DNA from: an uncultured Candidatus Poseidoniales archaeon
GTDB taxonomy: Archaea; Thermoplasmatota; Poseidoniia; Poseidoniales; Poseidoniaceae
NCBI GenBank assembly: GCA_902563095.1
Contig: CACEWA010000011.1
Location: forward strand, 1-39,937
Length of the DNA stretch: 39,937 bases
Direction: 5' to 3'
Part shown: positions 15,014 to 23,742 of the stretch, piece after piece
Layout: each line of letters opens with the position of its first letter
How positions within the stretch are numbered: position 1 is the first letter of the stretch
Position numbers and translations under genes: made by a program
The notes under the pieces: generated by a model
What the model saw: the letters and a program-made list of their open reading frames with translations, nothing else
The model's database searches: none
Told to the model about the DNA's origin: nothing

Positions 15014-15655
15014 ATGGGTAGCGTAGCAGTTGGAGCGATGGTGGTTGGAACATCATTGCTGGTAGTTTTCGCATTAGCGATGGCTACTCTTGAAGCGCAG
15101 GTGGATGATTCCATTGCGCAAATCGAGGCATCTGCTGAACCCATTTCACAATTTACTATTGAGAACGCCAATAACGTTGAGGGAGCAGTGGTGTCATTCA
15201 CAATAAATAACGGTGGAACCGGCTATTCAGCCGGCCAAGTCGAAGTGAATGGCAGCGCAGGCTCCTTCCTCGCGGACCTTGTGATCTCCGGGGGTACAGT
15301 TACAGGATTGAATATTCTTGACCACGGATCATCGTATCTCTACGCCTCCTCGTACTTTTTGGAGGTCACAGGTCCTAACACTGGTTCGAACCTAAACATC
15401 TCAGCCACATTAGGGAATCTAGTTTACCTGAATGTTACCAATGATGGTAGCACGGATTTAGCAACTGATTTCTCATGGTTGTTTTCTGATGGAAGTTCGC
15501 CAATAAATCTCTCAGATGGGCATGATGGATATCAACCAACTATCATTTTCCCAGGGGAGACTTTCCAATTCTACTACGATAGCGGGACTCAAGCAACAGT
15601 TTCTCGTCTTGCTATTACCATAGATGGCCAAACCAAGGCTACAAGTGTTCTGTGA
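15014..15655 (+). CDS. arlF: ArlF-like archaellum stator subunit with GGxGY-repeat insertion
   Basis: ArlF is the pseudoperiplasmic stator protein that ties the archaellum to the S-layer. This 213-residue protein has the typical N-terminal membrane helix (GAMVVGTSLLVVFALAMATL), a polar helix (QVDDSIAQIEAS) and a C-terminal beta-sandwich (about 135-213: NLVYLNVTNDGSTDL, then a P-G-E turn and a final strand). Between them, at about 60-134, lies an extra module with NNGGTGYSAGQVEV, ISGGTVTGLNIL and DHGSSY. This is the repeat style seen in many extracellular and phage-tail proteins and is not expected in ArlF. It is translated directly after the ArlCDE-like gene with no spacer. Function is assigned by position and fold pattern. 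Confidence 0.75.
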   Translation: MGSVAVGAMVVGTSLLVVFALAMATLEAQVDDSIAQIEASAEPISQFTIENANNVEGAVVSFTINNGGTGYSAGQVEVNGSAGSFLADLVISGGTVTGLNILDHGSSYLYASSYFLEVTGPNTGSNLNISATLGNLVYLNVTNDGSTDLATDFSWLFSDGSSPINLSDGHDGYQPTIIFPGETFQFYYDSGTQATVSRLAITIDGQTKATSVL

Positions 15656-15664
15656 GGTATTTCT

Positions 15665-16159
15665 ATGGCAGACGGCGGCGCAAGTTCAATGATTTTGCTT
15701 GTCACATCTCTATTGATTAGTGGAGCAGCCTCGGTTGTTCTCCTAGAATCATGGGGGGATCTTGCAGCAGCCAACGGTACCAATGCTAAGGGTAAAGTGG
15801 CTAATTCCGAAACCGATGTTTCCTTTAGTGGAGACAGAGGCGATGTGCTGTTAGATAATTCAGGTGCGAATCAAGAAATAACTCTGTATTTCCAAAATAC
15901 TGGTTCTCGCACTTTAGACAAGAGTTCATTCTCGATATTTGTTGATGGTGTCGCTGCTAGTACTGTGGGTGCTACAACGCTGTACCCTGCTAATGGAGTA
16001 TGGGCTACTGAATATGTCATTGAAGTGACGGTTAGCGACGCCAGTTTCAGTTATGCTGACAATGATTTAGCAACTGTAACAATTATTGTTCAATCTACTG
16101 CTACCGATGGAGTCAAAGGAACAGATTCTGAAACTGCCGAGGTGAGGCTAAGTGTTTGA
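15665..16159 (+). CDS. arlG: ArlG archaellum stator subunit
   Basis: 164 residues. An N-terminal hydrophobic helix (MILLVTSLLISGAASVVLL) anchors a beta-sandwich facing the pseudoperiplasm, with EITLYFQNTGSRTL as the conserved strand pair. ArlG forms filaments that bind ArlF and hold the motor against the S-layer. It is smaller than the preceding ArlF protein and lacks its inserted module. The gene follows arlF after 9 nt and its last 8 nt overlap the GTG start of arlH, consistent with a tightly coupled motor operon. Confidence 0.82.
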   Translation: MADGGASSMILLVTSLLISGAASVVLLESWGDLAAANGTNAKGKVANSETDVSFSGDRGDVLLDNSGANQEITLYFQNTGSRTLDKSSFSIFVDGVAASTVGATTLYPANGVWATEYVIEVTVSDASFSYADNDLATVTIIVQSTATDGVKGTDSETAEVRLSV

Positions 16160-16868
16160 TGAACCACCAAAGCCCGTTGAGGACGGGTATGAATTCACTC
16201 TTGAGCAAGATAGCCTTGCAAATGCGATGGGTGCTCGCTTACCGAATAGAAGCCTCTGGATGATTCAGGGCGAGGTAGGTAGCGGTAAATCCCTAGTGAG
16301 TCAAAGGATAATTTTTGGATTGCTCGAAAATGGTTCCAAGGTATTGGTAGTTACCACAGAATTAACCACTCGTGGTTGGATTGAACAAATGGAATCGATT
16401 GGTTATCCAATCACAGATTACATCGCAACTGGGAAACTAATGGTATTCTCTAGGTTCGGTGTTATCGCAGAGGCCAAAGAGGGCGTAGACTTATTCGACG
16501 TCTTAGAATCTGATGCCATCGAAAAGGCAGATGTCATCGTAGTCGATTCAGCATCAGCATTGATGCCGGAAAGCCTAGAGCAATCAGAGCATCTCGCTAC
16601 ATTACAGAAGCTGCGAAAGGTTTGCAGCGAATCACGCTCACTATTGTTAACAGTAGATCCATCAGAGATGGACGAGAAATTGTTACACAAATTACGTTCA
16701 TCCTGCGAAGTCTTGCTTGATATGAATGCAGGTTTCGTAGGTGGGGAAATCAAGAGAACAATCGTTGTTACTAGATTCCTTCGTGCTGCTGGTCCAGTTC
16801 AAGCAAGCGTTGGATGGCGTGTTGAGCCTTACATGGGCTTCATCGTAGATATTACGGCGGTGAGCTGA
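16152..16868 (+). CDS. arlH: ArlH, RecA/KaiC-fold ATP-binding regulator of the archaellum motor
   Basis: 238 residues with a Walker A loop GEVGSGKS at 40-47 and a hydrophobic Walker B strand ending in D (VIVVDS, 128-133). ArlH binds ATP on a KaiC-like fold, forms a ring under ArlI and regulates assembly and rotation. The TTELTTRGWIEQM stretch after the P-loop is a family feature. The start is GTG at 16152, overlapping the arlG stop; the frame allows no better start. The stop TGA shares its final base with the ATG of arlI. Confidence 0.92.
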   Translation: MFDEPPKPVEDGYEFTLEQDSLANAMGARLPNRSLWMIQGEVGSGKSLVSQRIIFGLLENGSKVLVVTTELTTRGWIEQMESIGYPITDYIATGKLMVFSRFGVIAEAKEGVDLFDVLESDAIEKADVIVVDSASALMPESLEQSEHLATLQKLRKVCSESRSLLLTVDPSEMDEKLLHKLRSSCEVLLDMNAGFVGGEIKRTIVVTRFLRAAGPVQASVGWRVEPYMGFIVDITAVS

Positions 16869-18583
16869 TGGATGAAGAACTCAAATTCCAACGCGGTGAC
16901 TTAGATTCTGTCATGGCTGCACATCCTCACGTGGCACAGTGGGTTCAGGATTTTGAAGCAAAATATGGCAGTAGACCGTACTATTACGGGCCATTGGATA
17001 GAGATGCTCGAAAGGTCGAGCCAATGAATCTTATCTATATCACAAAAGAACCAATCTTTGTGCATATGTATCGGCCTGTCGATGATGATGGTTCAGAGGG
17101 TCAGACACTTTGGTTTGGTCTAGAACCTCAATTGACCGATGAAGAAGAAAATATACGTCGAACTTTGATTGAAGTCCTTCTCCAAGAAGCGCCAAGTGCA
17201 CCTACATTCACAACGGATGATGAATTCGAAAACATTCTATCTGGAATGATTGATAGATATACCATCCTAGATTCAGAAGCAAGAGGTTCTGTACGTAGGC
17301 AAGGTAGAATGTGGGAAGTTCTAGGTATGGACGACAAGCGAATTGTAGTCACAAAGGAGCAAAGAGATAGGCTACGATATACAATTATTCGTGACTTAAT
17401 CCGTAATGGTCCATTGGAACCACTTCTTTCAGATGAGATGCTAGAAGATATTCACTCAGTTGGTTTGAAGCATGTTCATATGGATCACAAGGTGTTCGGC
17501 ATGGTAACTTCCAACATCCGTTTCCGTGAGAGAGATTTACTGGCAAGATACCTTAGAGCAATGTCTGAGCGTATTGGAAGACCAGTATCCGATAACAAAC
17601 CGATTATTGATGGAGCATTGTTAGATGGTTCACGTATCAACATCATTTTCTCTGATGACGTATCTATGTTAGGTCCGTCATTTACAATCAGAAAATTCGC
17701 TGAAGAAACAATCTCAGTAATTCAACTGATTAAATGGGGTACGATGAGTGCCCAGCAAGCTGCATACATCTGGATTTGTTTGGAGTATGGAATGTCGGTA
17801 TTGGTGAGTGGAGAAACAGCATCTGGTAAGACTACTACTCTGAACGCAATTCTTCCTTTCATCGACCACAATGTCAAGATTTACTCTGCTGAAGATACAC
17901 CTGAAGTTAAGGTAAGGCACAAAATTTGGCAGAGACTAGTTACTCGAGACTCCAAGAATGAGGAAAGTAGAGTAGAGATGTTCGACTTGCTCAAGGCTGC
18001 TTTGCGTTCCCGTCCTCGTTACATTATCATTGGTGAAATTCGAGGTGTGGAAGGTGCAACTGCATTCCAGGCTATGCAGACAGGTCACCCGGTCATTGCT
18101 ACATTCCACGCATCGTCAATCGTTAAGATGATTCAGAGATTTACTGGCGACCCAATCAACGTTCCAATTCGTTTCTTCGATAACTTGAACTTCGCAATCT
18201 TCCAAGAAGTTGTAGAAGCACCTGGCGGTGGAATAGCAAGACGTATTACCGGTATTGACGAAGTTATTGGATACAACAAGCACAGTGACGGTGTTCTAAC
18301 AAGAGGTATGTTCGAGTGGGACCCAGTAAAAGACAAGCATTACTTCCGTGGTATGTTTCAATCACATCTTCTAGAAAACAAAATTGCTGCTCAGATGGGT
18401 TTCGAAAACAAAAGAGAAGCGTATGATGAATTGACGCGACGTGCAGAAGCGATTGAAATAATGGCAGAGAGGAATTTGACCCACTATGATGATGTTTTCG
18501 ATCTGTTGAATTTGTATTACAACGGCGGCTGGGAAGCATTCCGTGCTGCCGTAGAAACTTGGGTCAGTATTACTGAGCGCTGA
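16868..18583 (+). CDS. arlI: ArlI, hexameric secretion/rotation ATPase of the archaellum
   Basis: Type II/IV secretion superfamily ATPase, 571 residues. It assembles the filament and powers its rotation from the cytoplasmic face. Walker A is GETASGKT at 315-322; the Asp box follows in IIIGEIRGVEGATAFQAM, and the His box in TGHPVIATFHASS. The N-terminal part (about 1-270) carries ring-forming segments including IHSVGLKHVHMDHK and a conserved RIGRPVSDNKPIIDGALL block. Length is in the normal range for ArlI. The ATG overlaps the arlH stop by one base, and arlJ follows after 15 nt with its own Shine-Dalgarno AAGGAGATGA. Confidence 0.96.
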   Translation: MDEELKFQRGDLDSVMAAHPHVAQWVQDFEAKYGSRPYYYGPLDRDARKVEPMNLIYITKEPIFVHMYRPVDDDGSEGQTLWFGLEPQLTDEEENIRRTLIEVLLQEAPSAPTFTTDDEFENILSGMIDRYTILDSEARGSVRRQGRMWEVLGMDDKRIVVTKEQRDRLRYTIIRDLIRNGPLEPLLSDEMLEDIHSVGLKHVHMDHKVFGMVTSNIRFRERDLLARYLRAMSERIGRPVSDNKPIIDGALLDGSRINIIFSDDVSMLGPSFTIRKFAEETISVIQLIKWGTMSAQQAAYIWICLEYGMSVLVSGETASGKTTTLNAILPFIDHNVKIYSAEDTPEVKVRHKIWQRLVTRDSKNEESRVEMFDLLKAALRSRPRYIIIGEIRGVEGATAFQAMQTGHPVIATFHASSIVKMIQRFTGDPINVPIRFFDNLNFAIFQEVVEAPGGGIARRITGIDEVIGYNKHSDGVLTRGMFEWDPVKDKHYFRGMFQSHLLENKIAAQMGFENKREAYDELTRRAEAIEIMAERNLTHYDDVFDLLNLYYNGGWEAFRAAVETWVSITER

Positions 18584-18598
18584 AAAGGAGATGATTAG

Positions 18599-20407
18599 AT
18601 GGAGCGAATGGCGACGTGGCAGATTGCTCTGCGTCGTCTAGAGATGCCAGTTCCTCGCTTTCTGTTTGCATTCGTTTTACCTGCTGCATTGGCTGGTTTG
18701 GTCTCTGCAATTCTGTTGATTTGGTTGACAGGCGGGTTCTCTGAAGGAGGATTATTTGCTGGGTTCACTGGAATTTTTCTAATCATCACGTTACCGCTAT
18801 TGACGGGAGCCGCAGCAATCTACTTCCCTATTCTCGAAGTAAATCGCTCCGCGATAAAAATCGAGAAAGAAATGCACATGTTCATTACGCGAATGGGAAT
18901 TCTCTCTCTTGGTGAAGTCGGAGCAGACACTATTTTCGATATACTAAGGCAGATGAAAGATTACGGTGAATTAGCTCAAGAAGTAAAGCGAATTGAAACA
19001 CTTGTAGACAAATGGCACACCTCTTTACCAGAAGCAGCGAGAATCGTAGCTCAACAATCACCTTCTCCATTGTGGACTGATTTCCTAGATAGAATGGCAT
19101 TCTCGATTGAAGCAGGTCAACCTATTGATGCTTTCATGCGTGCAGAGCAAGAAACGGTTGCTGAACAGTACAACACAATCTATGATACTAGGCTAGAGAG
19201 TGTTGACACACTAAAGGAAATTTACGTTTCACTTGTTTCCGCTGGATTATTTGGATTAGTTGTTGCTGGTATCCATTTGGTATTATTCGAAATTGGAAAC
19301 GGTAGTAGTGCGACTCCGATTGAATTAGCAACCAGAATTAGATGGTTATTACTTGCTGGATTCTTATTCGTAGTTATCCAAGTTGGTGCCTTATTCGCAT
19401 TTAGGGCTACGATTCCCGATGACCAGACATTCGCTCGTGATGGATTCGAAACACCATTCCGTCTGCTTTTCAGACAAACCTGGCTTGGAGCAGGTTTGGT
19501 TAGTATTGCTCTAATGATAGTAACAATTGTTGTAGTAATTTCATATTGGGATAGTTTGACCACTACTTGGGACAAATACGGATTAATTCTTCTAGCTTTA
19601 CCGTTGACTCCATTGTTAGTCCCCTCCATTTTAGTTCATCGAGAAGAAAGCAAAGTTCTGCGCAGAGACGAAGCATATCCTGACTTCATTCGCGCTTTAG
19701 GTGGTACAGCGCAAGCACGAAGTGCGGAGCCAAGCGCTACAATTAGGGCACTCCGCGGGATTGACTTCGGTATGCTGGACGAATCCATCGATCGCCTAGA
19801 GAAGCGTCTTTCCACGAGAATAGATAGCGAACGGGCATGGGATTATTTCGCAGCAGACACCAACTCTGCAGTGATTTCTCGCTACAATAGAATCTACATT
19901 GAAGGCTCACAATCATCTGGTGAGCCAGCAGAAACCGCCGATATGGTTTCTCGTTCTGTCACAAACTTACTATCTCTGCGTAGAAGAAGGAGTCTTTCTG
20001 CTTCTACAATGTGGGGTGTAGCATTTGGTTTACTGATTTCTTCAGTTGTATCTTTGAACGTTACAATTTCCATTGTTCTTCAACTGGGTGAAACAATCGC
20101 TGGAGTTGCAACTAGTATTGCTGAAACCACAGATATTGGGTCGATATCCGATGCTGCCGGTGATTTCGTCCTTCCAGTAATGGAAGACCCTACTGCAGTT
20201 GCAGACAATATTTTGATGTTCAAGATAATCGCCTCAATTCTTATTTTAGTTCAAGTATTAGCAGTATCTCTAATCGCAACACGCCTTCGAGGAGGAGGTT
20301 TCACAAGTGCTGTTGGGCAAATGATTCAACTACTCTGGGTTGCAGCTCTAGCAAGTCTAATCTCGTCTTTCATCCTAGATGGCGCATCAAGCATGTTCTC
20401 AACATGA
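18599..20407 (+). CDS. arlJ: ArlJ, polytopic membrane platform of the archaellum
   Basis: 602 residues, a TadC/GspF-type membrane protein forming the platform on which ArlI acts. I count nine hydrophobic spans, for example FAFVLPAALAGLVSAILLIW, LFGLVVAGIHLVLFEIG, WGVAFGLLISSVVSLNVTI and LIQVLAVSLIA-like segments near the C-terminus, with two cytoplasmic GspF-like helical domains (about 85-205 and 345-460). Its conserved IRALRGIDFG and FIRALGGTAQARS segments match archaeal FlaJ/TadC proteins. It is the last gene of the plus-strand locus; the stop is followed within 20 nt by two more in-frame stops. Confidence 0.93.
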   Translation: MERMATWQIALRRLEMPVPRFLFAFVLPAALAGLVSAILLIWLTGGFSEGGLFAGFTGIFLIITLPLLTGAAAIYFPILEVNRSAIKIEKEMHMFITRMGILSLGEVGADTIFDILRQMKDYGELAQEVKRIETLVDKWHTSLPEAARIVAQQSPSPLWTDFLDRMAFSIEAGQPIDAFMRAEQETVAEQYNTIYDTRLESVDTLKEIYVSLVSAGLFGLVVAGIHLVLFEIGNGSSATPIELATRIRWLLLAGFLFVVIQVGALFAFRATIPDDQTFARDGFETPFRLLFRQTWLGAGLVSIALMIVTIVVVISYWDSLTTTWDKYGLILLALPLTPLLVPSILVHREESKVLRRDEAYPDFIRALGGTAQARSAEPSATIRALRGIDFGMLDESIDRLEKRLSTRIDSERAWDYFAADTNSAVISRYNRIYIEGSQSSGEPAETADMVSRSVTNLLSLRRRRSLSASTMWGVAFGLLISSVVSLNVTISIVLQLGETIAGVATSIAETTDIGSISDAAGDFVLPVMEDPTAVADNILMFKIIASILILVQVLAVSLIATRLRGGGFTSAVGQMIQLLWVAALASLISSFILDGASSMFST

Positions 20408-20425
20408 ATGTAGAATATAGTGTAG

Positions 20426-20581
20426 TATCTATCCTACAAAGATAGCTTCAGACGAGCATCTGCGAAATATGCTCGTGCAAAAGGCATGGTTGATGTCTTA
20501 ACTTGGGTTATTGGAGGAAAGGGTGTTCCTGACCCAATGTCTGGATTCGAGGATGTTAGCGAGAGCCCATCTCTTGCTTGA
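20426..20581 (+). other. Orphan open stretch after arlJ, same frame, weak coding character
   Basis: After three stops the arlJ frame stays open for 51 codons to TGA 20579-20581. The translation looks protein-like (SFRRASAKYARAKGMVDVLT, then VIGGKGVPDPMSGF), but the only in-frame ATG is at 20486, with no Shine-Dalgarno, and it would give 31 residues. The stretch overlaps the 3' end of endonuclease III on the other strand. It may be a gene remnant or chance. Confidence 0.25.
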
Positions 20582-21209
20582 TTCTCTTCTTTGTAGCAGC
20601 CCAAGAACAAATTGGACACTGTGTTAAGTCGTGATTTCTTGCTGGGCAATACTCTCGTCCAAAAAATATGATTTGCAAGTGAAGTTTGTTCCAAGATTCC
20701 TTTGGAAAGATTGCCTTGAGGTCCTTTTCTGTCTTGACCACATTAGTGCCGTTAGAAAGCCCCCATCGTGCTGCCAAGCGGTGAATGTGTGTGTCGATTG
20801 GGAATGCAGGAACTCCGAAGGCTTGGGCCATGACAACTCCTGCGGTTTTGTGACCAACGCCAGGTAAGCTCTCCAATCCTTCGAAAGTATCGGGAATCTC
20901 TCCCTCATATGATTCGACCAATATCTTAGATAATTTGGAGATGTTCTTGGCTTTAGTTGGAGCAAGGCCTACTTCACGGATCATCTCTTGAATATGGCTT
21001 ACTTCTAAGGTTGCCATTCTCGTAGCATCAGGGCCATGGCGGAATAACTCAGGTGTAACTTGATTCACTTTCTTGTCGGTAGTTTGAGCGCTCATTAGTA
21101 CGGCAATCAGCAACTGAAACGAATTATCATGGTCTAGAGGGGGAGGTGTTTCAGGATAAAATTCTTCAAGCATCTGCAGAATTTTTGCAGCTTTTTCCGA
21201 ACGCTTCAC
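20556..21209 (-). CDS. nth: Endonuclease III (DNA glycosylase/AP lyase) with non-canonical Fe-S cysteines
   Basis: Base-excision repair glycosylase for oxidised pyrimidines, 217 residues. The helix-hairpin-helix is LPGVGHKTA (115-123) with catalytic lysine K121, and the catalytic aspartate is D139 in FPIDTHIHR. The C-terminus normally carries four cysteines spaced C-x6-C-x2-C-x5-C for a [4Fe-4S] cluster. Here only C188, C198 and C201 occur (C-x9-C-x2-C): the second and fourth canonical positions read Leu and Ala. The cluster is thus lost, remodelled or three-ligand. It is the last gene of the minus-strand group after PolX and a small membrane protein, 4 nt downstream of the latter. Confidence 0.93.
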   Translation of the reverse strand: MKRSEKAAKILQMLEEFYPETPPPLDHDNSFQLLIAVLMSAQTTDKKVNQVTPELFRHGPDATRMATLEVSHIQEMIREVGLAPTKAKNISKLSKILVESYEGEIPDTFEGLESLPGVGHKTAGVVMAQAFGVPAFPIDTHIHRLAARWGLSNGTNVVKTEKDLKAIFPKESWNKLHLQIIFFGREYCPARNHDLTQCPICSWAATKKRIKQEMGSR

Positions 21210-21213
21210 AATA

Positions 21214-21429
21214 TCAGCCTCGATAATCTACGCCGTATTCTGCTCCATTGGCCCATGCCCACATGAAGCCTAGGAACACTGAGCCTAGCGGGATAATGTT
21301 GCAAAAGAATACAACTGAGAGTGAGTAATTATTCTCGCTCGAGCCAGTCGCAAGCCAACCAAGATAACCAATAATTGTACCTGGAAATATCGAAAGTAAT
21401 CCTATCACAATTGCACGTATAAATCTCAT
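21214..21429 (-). CDS. Small two-span membrane protein of unknown function
   Basis: 71 residues with two hydrophobic helices (AIVIGLLSIFPGTIIGYLGW and VVFFCNIIPLGSVFLGFMW), joined by a short polar loop (ATGSSENNYS) and ending in EYGVDYRG. It lies 4 nt after the PolX stop and 4 nt before the endonuclease III start, so it is very probably translated as part of that repair operon. No family is recognised. Exact packing between two confident genes is the main argument that it is real. Confidence 0.72.
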   Translation of the reverse strand: MRFIRAIVIGLLSIFPGTIIGYLGWLATGSSENNYSLSVVFFCNIIPLGSVFLGFMWAWANGAEYGVDYRG

Positions 21430-21433
21430 TAAA

Positions 21434-23365
21434 TCACCCCAGCAACCTCGTTGCCATTTCTTCTCCGCTCAATGAATTGAGAATATCATCATTTTCAAGC
21501 CAGCCCTTACGAGCAACCATTACACCATAGTCAATGTCTCCCAATCCTTTGATTGAATGAGCATCAGGATTGATTACTACTGGTACGCCTAATTCTTTAG
21601 CACGTTTACACAATCGCCAATCTAAGTCTAGCCGGTATGGTGATGCATTCAGTTCAACAGCCTTCAGTTCACCTTCCTTGTTCGCTTCAGACATGTGCTC
21701 AAGAACGGTATGCAAGTCTACTTCATAACCATCTCTGCCTTGTAAAATTCGACCTGTAGGGTGTCCTAACACAGTTGTAGCAGGATGTTCTAGACATTTC
21801 AGTAAGTCTTCAGTATTTTGAGATTCATCTCTTCCTCTCCATCGAGTCATAGCATGTACGCTGGCAACAACATAGTCGATTTGCGACAACACGTCATCAG
21901 GATGGTCTAATTTCCCATCCTCTAGAATATCAGATTCCACGCCGCTGAATAAACGGAAATCAACGCCTTCATTCTTCCATTCAGCATTGTATTTTTGCAT
22001 AGTCTGGTGTTGTGCGATTAAATCATCAGCGCTAGCGCCATTTGCAATTTGTAAAGTAGGAGAATGGTCTGCAATTCCCAGCCAATTCCACCCCATGCGT
22101 CTCGCAGCATCTGCCATTTGCTCTAGGCTTGCATCGCCATCAGAAAGGGTGGTGTGGTTGTGCAATGCTCCTTTGACATTGGATAGAGAAATCAGTTCAG
22201 GTAGTTCACCAGCAGCCGAAGCCTCCATTTCTCCTAAGTCCTCTCTCAGTTCAGGAGTGACATACCTGAGTCCTAAATGCGCATAGATGTCAGCTTCATC
22301 AACTGCGGGCAACGATGTTGCAGCAGCCTCTAAGCCAGTCAAATCAGTTTCAGGCATTAATCCAAACTCGTTCAGTTTGAGACCCTTGTCTTGAGCGACT
22401 TGCCTCATGCGGATATTGTGCTCTTTGGAACCGGTAAAGTATGCCAAGGTGTAAGGGAACACGTGAGAGGGAACTAATCTAACTTGGGCATCGATAGTTC
22501 CACCCGATTCTAATTGCTCATAGGACTCTCCACCAATTGCGTCAAGCACATTTGCATCTAGATGTCCTAGGCTAAATCCATCTTCAAAAATAGAGGTGTC
22601 AAGGATGACTGATACTTTGGAATCTCCAGCACCTTTGACGTCTGCAATTCCTTTGAGAGATAGAATCTTATTTGTCACATCCTCTACATCTTCTGGTTTT
22701 ACTGCAGCGACGATATCTAAGTCCCCAATTGTCTCTCTTCTTCTGCGTGCTGAGCCAGCAAGTTCGGCTCGCTCAACTCCTGGAAGTTGTTGAATCATTG
22801 AAAGGAATGTTTGTCCGTATCTCAAACCAATATCTAGTCTTCTGCGAGCAGAGAATCTCGCTAGTAGGTCTATCCCATCGAGGATTTTTTGTTGGCTTTT
22901 AGCGCCAAATCCCTTCATTGGCGCTACTTCGTTCTTTACACAAACTTCTTGTAAATCCGCTACAGACATCACGCCTAGTTCATCGTGTAACATTTTGATT
23001 TTCTTTGGGCCTACTCCTGGAATGCCGAGCATTTCGATTAGTCCTTGAGGAGTGCTTTCATGTAATTCAACCCAATCTTCAGGCCACTTGCCTTCTCCAA
23101 CCGCTTGTGAAATTGCAGAGCCAAGGCCTTTGCCTATACCTTTGAGTTCGTAAATGTCTCCACTAGCAACCAATTCTCCCAAGTCTTGTGATAATGAACC
23201 GATGAGGCGCGAAGCGTTTTGATAAGATCGAGTACGAAACATGTTCGCACCAGAAAGTTCCAGTAACACCGCCATCTGATGTAGTGCAGTGCTGATTTGG
23301 TTGCGGCTAAAGTACGGCGGGCCACTAGTTCGCGGCTTTGCCAGTGTCCAAGATCCGCCTGCCAT
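21434..23365 (-). CDS. polX: Family X DNA polymerase with C-terminal PHP phosphoesterase domain (PolX)
   Basis: 643 residues, a repair polymerase for gap filling with a PHP nuclease. Helix-hairpin-helix motifs are seen at 74-85 (LKGIGKGLGSAI) and 113-126 (LGIPGVGPKKIKML). The nucleotidyltransferase motif GSARRRRETIGDLDI sits at 204-218, with metal-binding D215 and D217. The PHP domain begins at 402 (HNHTTLSDGD), and later metal-ligand motifs GIADHS, GVESDI, ASVHAM, LGHPTGR and NPDAH are all readable, so the nuclease should be active. The ATG at 23365 gives a 20-residue leader before the domain; a later start is possible. It is co-oriented with endonuclease III, fitting a base-excision repair operon. 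Confidence 0.95.
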   Translation of the reverse strand: MAGGSWTLAKPRTSGPPYFSRNQISTALHQMAVLLELSGANMFRTRSYQNASRLIGSLSQDLGELVASGDIYELKGIGKGLGSAISQAVGEGKWPEDWVELHESTPQGLIEMLGIPGVGPKKIKMLHDELGVMSVADLQEVCVKNEVAPMKGFGAKSQQKILDGIDLLARFSARRRLDIGLRYGQTFLSMIQQLPGVERAELAGSARRRRETIGDLDIVAAVKPEDVEDVTNKILSLKGIADVKGAGDSKVSVILDTSIFEDGFSLGHLDANVLDAIGGESYEQLESGGTIDAQVRLVPSHVFPYTLAYFTGSKEHNIRMRQVAQDKGLKLNEFGLMPETDLTGLEAAATSLPAVDEADIYAHLGLRYVTPELREDLGEMEASAAGELPELISLSNVKGALHNHTTLSDGDASLEQMADAARRMGWNWLGIADHSPTLQIANGASADDLIAQHQTMQKYNAEWKNEGVDFRLFSGVESDILEDGKLDHPDDVLSQIDYVVASVHAMTRWRGRDESQNTEDLLKCLEHPATTVLGHPTGRILQGRDGYEVDLHTVLEHMSEANKEGELKAVELNASPYRLDLDWRLCKRAKELGVPVVINPDAHSIKGLGDIDYGVMVARKGWLENDDILNSLSGEEMATRLLG

Positions 23366-23415
23366 GATTATTCCAATGCGTGTGGGTTCAAGAACTCCTG
23401 CCTTTTAGCATAGGC

Positions 23416-23742
23416 ATGGTCGAGACCGAAATCATCGAGACTCTCGCCCAATCCATGTGTTTTTTATCGCTAACTGCTTTTATTTTCATAGCAACCTTTT
23501 CCAGAAATGAGAAGATGGAACTAATGGCTCAAAATTTCATTATGATTTCTTTATTGATTACAGCAGGAATTCTGTGGTGGTTATCAACAGCAGGAGGGGA
23601 ACTGTGGGGTTCGAACTATCTTCCCAAACCGCTTTCATTGCTTTGCGTAGTTGTCGCAATCGCAGCTAGGTTGAATATCAAAGGCCAGAATGTATCATTC
23701 GGGGCTAATCCTCACAACATTGGGAAGAAAGAAGAGGAATAA
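23416..23742 (+). CDS. Small three-span membrane protein, unknown function
   Basis: 108 residues from the ATG at 23416; a GTG at 23380 would add 12 residues without homology. Three hydrophobic segments (SMCFLSLTAFIFIATF, FIMISLLITAGILWWL and LSLLCVVVAIAARL) are followed by a polar tail ending GKKEEE. No Shine-Dalgarno is seen, so the message may be leaderless, divergent from polX. The stop abuts the stop of the convergent NifU-like gene with no spacer. No family is recognised. Confidence 0.65.
   Translation: MVETEIIETLAQSMCFLSLTAFIFIATFSRNEKMELMAQNFIMISLLITAGILWWLSTAGGELWGSNYLPKPLSLLCVVVAIAARLNIKGQNVSFGANPHNIGKKEEE

Noticed and set aside
20421-20438. Short TGTAG/CTACA inverted repeat after arlJ as a terminator
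   Set aside because: The stem is only 5 bp and no T-run follows; it is not distinguishable from chance.
20434-20694. 86-residue minus-strand frame at the end of endonuclease III
   Set aside because: Most of it is an alternative frame of nth, with no start signal.
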